Shown here one piece after another: positions 13,103 to 15,693 of a stretch of DNA of 15,693 nucleotides. The stretch spans positions 1 to 15,693 of the forward strand of contig DAOPYW010000022.1 of the NCBI GenBank assembly GCA_035353055.1, in the 5' to 3' direction. The position numbers and the translations under genes are program-made. The first letter of the stretch is position 1, and every line of letters begins with the position of its first letter. The DNA comes from JAAYDH01 sp035353055 (GTDB lineage Bacteria > Bacillota_I > Bacilli_A > RFN20 > CAG-826). A model generated the notes under the pieces. It worked only from the letters and a program-made list of their open reading frames with translations. It did no database searches and was not told the origin of the DNA.

Positions 13103-15007
13103 ATGAAGAAGTTTTATTTATTTACTCTCGTGGGAATGTGCTTAGTTTCCTCGCTGATGATCTCGACAAATAATCGCTCTTTTTCTGCAAAAAATCTGCA
13201 AAAAGACGATGCTTTTGTCACTCGACGATTACCAATTGATGTTGACGAAAAGATTATTCTTCGCATTAAAAACATGGAAGATTACATCTACATGACTGAT
13301 GAAGACAAAGACATTTTCCTCCATCAATTTGAGCAGTATGCCGACAGCATGGGTTACCATAATGTCGAAGTCGTCTATTCGACTACTGACACTAACGAAA
13401 CCCTCTACACTCAATTGCTTACCGGAAAGTCCAGCTACGACCTCATCTGCCCCAGCGAATATATGATTCAAAAGATGATTCGCGAAGATTTGATTGTCAA
13501 GTTAGATCGACGATCTTCATTATTGCCTAATTACGACGCCTATGCTTCAGCTTATATCCGCCATCGCTTTGATTCCATCGCGACGACTGATATCAACAAC
13601 AATCCCGTCACTCTGGGAGAATATGGCGTTGGATATATGTGGGGAACCTTAGGAGTTCTTTTTAACCCTCAATATGCTAACTACAATCCTAATCAAGCTG
13701 TGATGGATGCTGCTGCCTGGGACATCTTATGGAATCCCGATTACAATGGAACCATTTCAATTAAGGATAGCATGCGCGATACTTACGCGATGGCAGTCCT
13801 CCAAGCCAATAAAGACGAGTTAGTCACTTATCGCCAGCAATATGAAAATAGTGAGATTACCGCTCAAGTTTACAATGAGAAAATCGCTGAAGTCATCAAT
13901 CGCTGCGATAGCGAATCGATTAAAGAAGTCGAACAAATTCTCAAAGATTTGCGAGGGAATATTTTCGGTTTGGAAGTCGACAGTGGCAAAAGCGATATCG
14001 TCTCTGGGAAAATCGGCATCAACCTCGCCTGGAGTGGCGATGCTGTTTATTCGATGCAATTAGGGGATGAAGAAAACAAAGAGCTCTGCTATTCTATCCC
14101 TCTTTTAGGGTCTAACCTTTGGTTCGATGCTTGGGTCATGCCAAAAACGGAGAGAACTGCTCTTCAGGAAGAAGTCGCTTATTTGTTCTTGGATTTCCTT
14201 TCCATCCCTGAATACGCTCGCGAGAATATGGAATACACTGGTTACACCTCCTTTATCGGCGGCGAAGAGATCAGAGACTTAGTGAGAGATTGGTATGATG
14301 TTCGCGCTGGTGAACTCCAATATTGCACCGATGAAGAAAATGAAATCTATGCCAGTGTCTATCGCCTTAATCCCGCCAACTCACTCGATTACACCGCGCT
14401 TGCTTATGAAGATTTCTTAACTAGCGATCATCAATCCGCCTTTGATGCTTATCCTCTCGTTTATTTCACGGAAGACGAAGATGGAAATATCATTGACGAG
14501 AGCGATCCTCAATACATCAAACTGCTTGATGAAAACGGAGAGGAGACAACCGTCGACAAGACCTATGGGGACTTGACCATCGTCGATGATCTAGACTCAG
14601 GATTAGAGGATGTCGATCTCAATTATTTTTTCAACAATGAATACGTCAATGACGAGACAAGCGATTTACCAGAATATCACTTCTATTCTGATTGCTATTT
14701 CTATTCCTATGAAAAAGATGGCGCTGTTTATCAGAGCGAAGCCGTCGGCCGCGAATTCTATTGTCAGTATCCTGATTTAGAAACGATTACTCGCTGCGCG
14801 GTCATGAAAGACTTCGGTGCCCAAGCCAGCGAAGCTGTCCTAGCGATGTGGGAAAGATTCAAAACCACTTCCTTGCCAAGTTGGGCTGTCATTGTTTTCA
14901 TCATCGAAATCGTCGGCGGCGCTGGTTTAATTACCTATCTTATAATAAACAAAAAGCTGAAATATCGCCTCCGTCAAAAGCGGAAACAAGCAAAGCAAAA
15001 TAATTAA
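13103..15007 (+). CDS. potD: Spermidine/putrescine-binding protein PotD, enlarged and membrane-anchored
   Basis: A 634-residue extracytoplasmic solute-binding protein that delivers polyamine to PotBC; usual PotD has about 350 residues. A hydrophobic N-terminus (1-21) looks like a signal peptide but has no lipobox Cys. The PotD core is clear: YDLICPSEYMIQKM (112-125), YMWGTLGVLFNP (178-189), GKIGINLAWSGDAVYSM (302-318) and GSNLWFDAWVMPKT (336-349). Between EYTGYTSF (377-384) and the usual C-terminal helix (about 557-588, ending AMWERFKT) lies an acidic insert of some 150-170 residues rich in Asp, Glu and Tyr. A membrane helix (about 593-615) and a basic tail (KKLKYRLRQKRKQAK) follow, which orients the tail inside and the binding domain outside. 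Anchoring therefore seems to be by this helix instead of a lipid. GGAAAGGA (13085-13092) precedes the ATG by 10 bases. Confidence 0.93.
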   Translation: MKKFYLFTLVGMCLVSSLMISTNNRSFSAKNLQKDDAFVTRRLPIDVDEKIILRIKNMEDYIYMTDEDKDIFLHQFEQYADSMGYHNVEVVYSTTDTNETLYTQLLTGKSSYDLICPSEYMIQKMIREDLIVKLDRRSSLLPNYDAYASAYIRHRFDSIATTDINNNPVTLGEYGVGYMWGTLGVLFNPQYANYNPNQAVMDAAAWDILWNPDYNGTISIKDSMRDTYAMAVLQANKDELVTYRQQYENSEITAQVYNEKIAEVINRCDSESIKEVEQILKDLRGNIFGLEVDSGKSDIVSGKIGINLAWSGDAVYSMQLGDEENKELCYSIPLLGSNLWFDAWVMPKTERTALQEEVAYLFLDFLSIPEYARENMEYTGYTSFIGGEEIRDLVRDWYDVRAGELQYCTDEENEIYASVYRLNPANSLDYTALAYEDFLTSDHQSAFDAYPLVYFTEDEDGNIIDESDPQYIKLLDENGEETTVDKTYGDLTIVDDLDSGLEDVDLNYFFNNEYVNDETSDLPEYHFYSDCYFYSYEKDGAVYQSEAVGREFYCQYPDLETITRCAVMKDFGAQASEAVLAMWERFKTTSLPSWAVIVFIIEIVGGAGLITYLIINKKLKYRLRQKRKQAKQNN

Positions 15008-15017
15008 TTATTCCTTC

Positions 15018-15047
15018 TTGATACATTAAATGTAGCGGTGTTATAAT
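15018..15047 (+). promoter_or_regulatory. Promoter of the Cys-Arg-Pro tRNA operon
   Basis: TTGATA (15018-15023; five of six) and a perfect TATAAT (15042-15047) are 18 bases apart. Transcription would begin about 10 bases before tRNA-Cys. The -10 box lies inside an inverted repeat GCGGT/ACCGC (15035-15039 and 15052-15056). No terminator separates it from potD, so some read-through from the pot operon is possible. Confidence 0.75.
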
Positions 15048-15063
15048 ACATACCGCCGCTCAT

Positions 15064-15138
15064 GGTTCCTTAGCCAAGTTGGTAAGGCAATTGACTGCAA
15101 CTCAATGAGCATCGGTTCAAATCCGGTAGGAACCTCCA
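15064..15138 (+). tRNA. tRNA-Cys (GCA)
   Basis: The cloverleaf closes well: acceptor GGTTCCT/AGGAACC, a D-arm with GTTGGTAA, anticodon stem ATTGA/TCAAT around loop CTGCAAC (anticodon GCA at 15097-15099), a T-arm with TTCAAAT and an encoded CCA (15136-15138). The discriminator base is T, which is the identity element of cysteine tRNA. Confidence 0.96.
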
Positions 15139-15148
15139 AAAAACAGCG

Positions 15149-15174
15149 ACTTATCGGAACAAACCGGTAAGTTT
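15149..15174 (+). other. Hairpin in the tRNA-Cys/tRNA-Arg spacer
   Basis: ACTTATCGG (15149-15157) pairs with CCGGTAAGT (15164-15172) through nine pairs including one G-T, with an AACAAA loop, followed by only TT. It could be a processing signal or a weak attenuator; the short T tail argues against a full terminator. Confidence 0.5.
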
Positions 15175-15177
15175 AAT

Positions 15178-15254
15178 GCGCCTCTAGCTCAACTGGATAG
15201 AGTGTCAGACTACGAATCTGAAGGTTACGAGTTCGATTCTTGTGAGGCGCGCCA
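15178..15254 (+). tRNA. tRNA-Arg (ACG)
   Basis: Acceptor GCGCCTC/GAGGCGC, D-loop AACTGGAT, anticodon stem CAGA/TCTG around loop CTACGAA (anticodon ACG at 15212-15214), T-loop TTCGATT and encoded CCA. The A34 is normally turned to inosine by TadA, to read the CGN codons. Confidence 0.96.
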
Positions 15255-15257
15255 TCT

Positions 15258-15334
15258 CGGGACGTAGCGTAGCTTGGTATCGCGTCTGCTTTGGGAGCAG
15301 AAGGTCGCAGGTTCAAATCCTGTCGTCCCGACCA
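15258..15334 (+). tRNA. tRNA-Pro (TGG)
   Basis: Acceptor CGGGACG/CGTCCCG, anticodon stem TCTGC/GCAGA around TTTGGGA (anticodon TGG at 15292-15294), T-loop TTCAAAT, encoded CCA. It follows tRNA-Arg by three bases, so both come from one precursor. Confidence 0.96.
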
Positions 15335-15346
15335 AACATTAAAGCA

Positions 15347-15379
15347 AAAAAGTGGTGGAAAAATCCACCTCTTTTTATT
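15347..15379 (+). terminator. Terminator of the Cys-Arg-Pro tRNA operon
   Basis: GGTGGA (15354-15359) pairs with TCCACC (15364-15369) around an AAAA loop; beyond one T-T mismatch the stem is extended by AAAAAG with CTTTTT, and the tail reads TTTTTATTT. A typical rho-independent terminator. Confidence 0.88.
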
Positions 15380-15485
15380 TGATATGAAGAGGATTGATCA
15401 GCAGTCAAGAAGCGGAGTAAACATTAATGTTTTAACACCGACGAAGATGAAAAAATCAAACTCTAGGGTTTTCGGTATTGTTTTG

Positions 15486-15514
15486 TTGTAAAAGAAATCA
15501 AAATAGTGTATTTT
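15486..15514 (+). promoter_or_regulatory. Possible promoter of the Ala-Met tRNA operon
   Basis: TTGTAA (15486-15491) and TATTTT (15509-15514) are 17 bases apart, each four of six to consensus. A promoter is expected here because a terminator ends the previous tRNA unit. Between it and tRNA-Ala lies a palindrome TAGTGTG-A-CACACTA (15531-15545). The rest of the 213-base spacer (15335-15547) shows no gene. Confidence 0.45.
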
Positions 15515-15547
15515 ATTTTCGTTGCACTGGTAGTGTGACACACTATT

Positions 15548-15623
15548 GGGGCTATAGCTCAGTTGGGAGAGCACCTGATTTGCATTCAGGGGGTCGAGGG
15601 TTCGAGTCCCTTTAGCTCCACCA
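15548..15623 (+). tRNA. tRNA-Ala (TGC)
   Basis: Acceptor GGGGCTA/TAGCTCC with a G-T pair at position 3-70, the key alanine identity element; anticodon TGC at 15581-15583 in loop TTTGCAT; T-loop TTCGAGT; encoded CCA. Confidence 0.97.
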
Positions 15624-15632
15624 ACCCAAAAT

Positions 15633-15693
15633 GGCTGTGTAGCTCAGCTGGCTAGAGCAATCGGTTCATACCCGGTGGGTCGAGGGTTCAAAT
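15633..15693 (+). tRNA. tRNA-Met (CAT), elongator type, cut by the window end
   Basis: Acceptor 5' strand GGCTGTG, D-arm AGCTCAGCTGGCTAGAGC, anticodon stem ATCGG/CCGGT around loop TTCATAC (CAT at 15667-15669), and the T-arm start. The 3' acceptor strand lies beyond base 15693. The first base G rather than the C of initiator tRNA, and the TTCATAC loop, point to elongator Met; a tRNA-Ile2 with modified CAT is less likely. Confidence 0.88.

Noticed and set aside
15419..15432. 14-base palindrome AAACATTAATGTTT in the tRNA spacer
   Set aside because: Low-complexity A/T palindrome with no gene start or T tail at a useful distance; expected by chance in such sequence.
15291..15491. 66-codon open frame starting inside tRNA-Pro
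   Set aside because: It begins in the tRNA and crosses the terminator hairpin; not a plausible gene.
1..15693. CRISPR array, insertion sequence, prophage, toxin-antitoxin pair or recoded TGA
   Set aside because: No spaced direct repeats, transposase or phage genes were seen. The Fic gene has no small antitoxin-like frame beside it, and all reading frames close at standard stop codons with Trp encoded by TGG.

Overview
The window looks like chromosomal DNA from a low-GC Gram-positive bacterium (Bacillota). AGGAGG-type ribosome binding sites, T-tailed hairpin terminators, TTGACA/TATAAT-type promoters, encoded CCA tails on the tRNAs and the protein families all fit. Trp is encoded by TGG and no reading frame needs TGA as sense, so the standard bacterial code applies. 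The style suggests an uncultured gut-type Bacilli/Erysipelotrichia/RF39-like lineage, but that placement is inference and a species cannot be named.

Region 1 (1-3600): a small two-helix membrane protein on the minus strand, then a plus-strand pair made of a Fic-domain protein and an EF-G-like translation GTPase, closed by a strong terminator. Region 2 (3600-8440): housekeeping and salvage genes, namely a NUDIX hydrolase, SurE nucleotidase, class II fructose-bisphosphate aldolase, a minus-strand mechanosensitive channel MscL, and a two-gene unit of an MBL-fold hydrolase with adenosine deaminase. The NUDIX and surE starts have no Shine-Dalgarno and have -10-like hexamers 6-7 bases upstream, so they may give leaderless mRNAs. 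Region 3 (8440-9630): a minus-strand exported lipoprotein with two thioredoxin-like segments. Region 4 (9630-15010): a tightly packed potABCD polyamine ABC transporter operon, in which PotA carries an extra C-terminal TOBE-like repeat and PotD is almost twice the usual size with a C-terminal membrane anchor. Region 5 (15010-15693): a tRNA cluster, Cys-Arg-Pro then terminator then Ala-Met; the last gene is cut by the window end.

No mobile element, CRISPR array, phage gene or classical defence island is visible. The most unusual points are: (a) the Fic protein, whose inhibitory helix has Gly where the autoinhibitory Glu should be and whose catalytic loop has His where the metal-binding Asp/Glu should be, encoded directly ahead of an EF-G paralogue; (b) the enlarged, membrane-tethered PotD with its matching enlarged PotA; (c) the two-domain thioredoxin-like lipoprotein of unknown partner. 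Everything else is well-known biochemistry.
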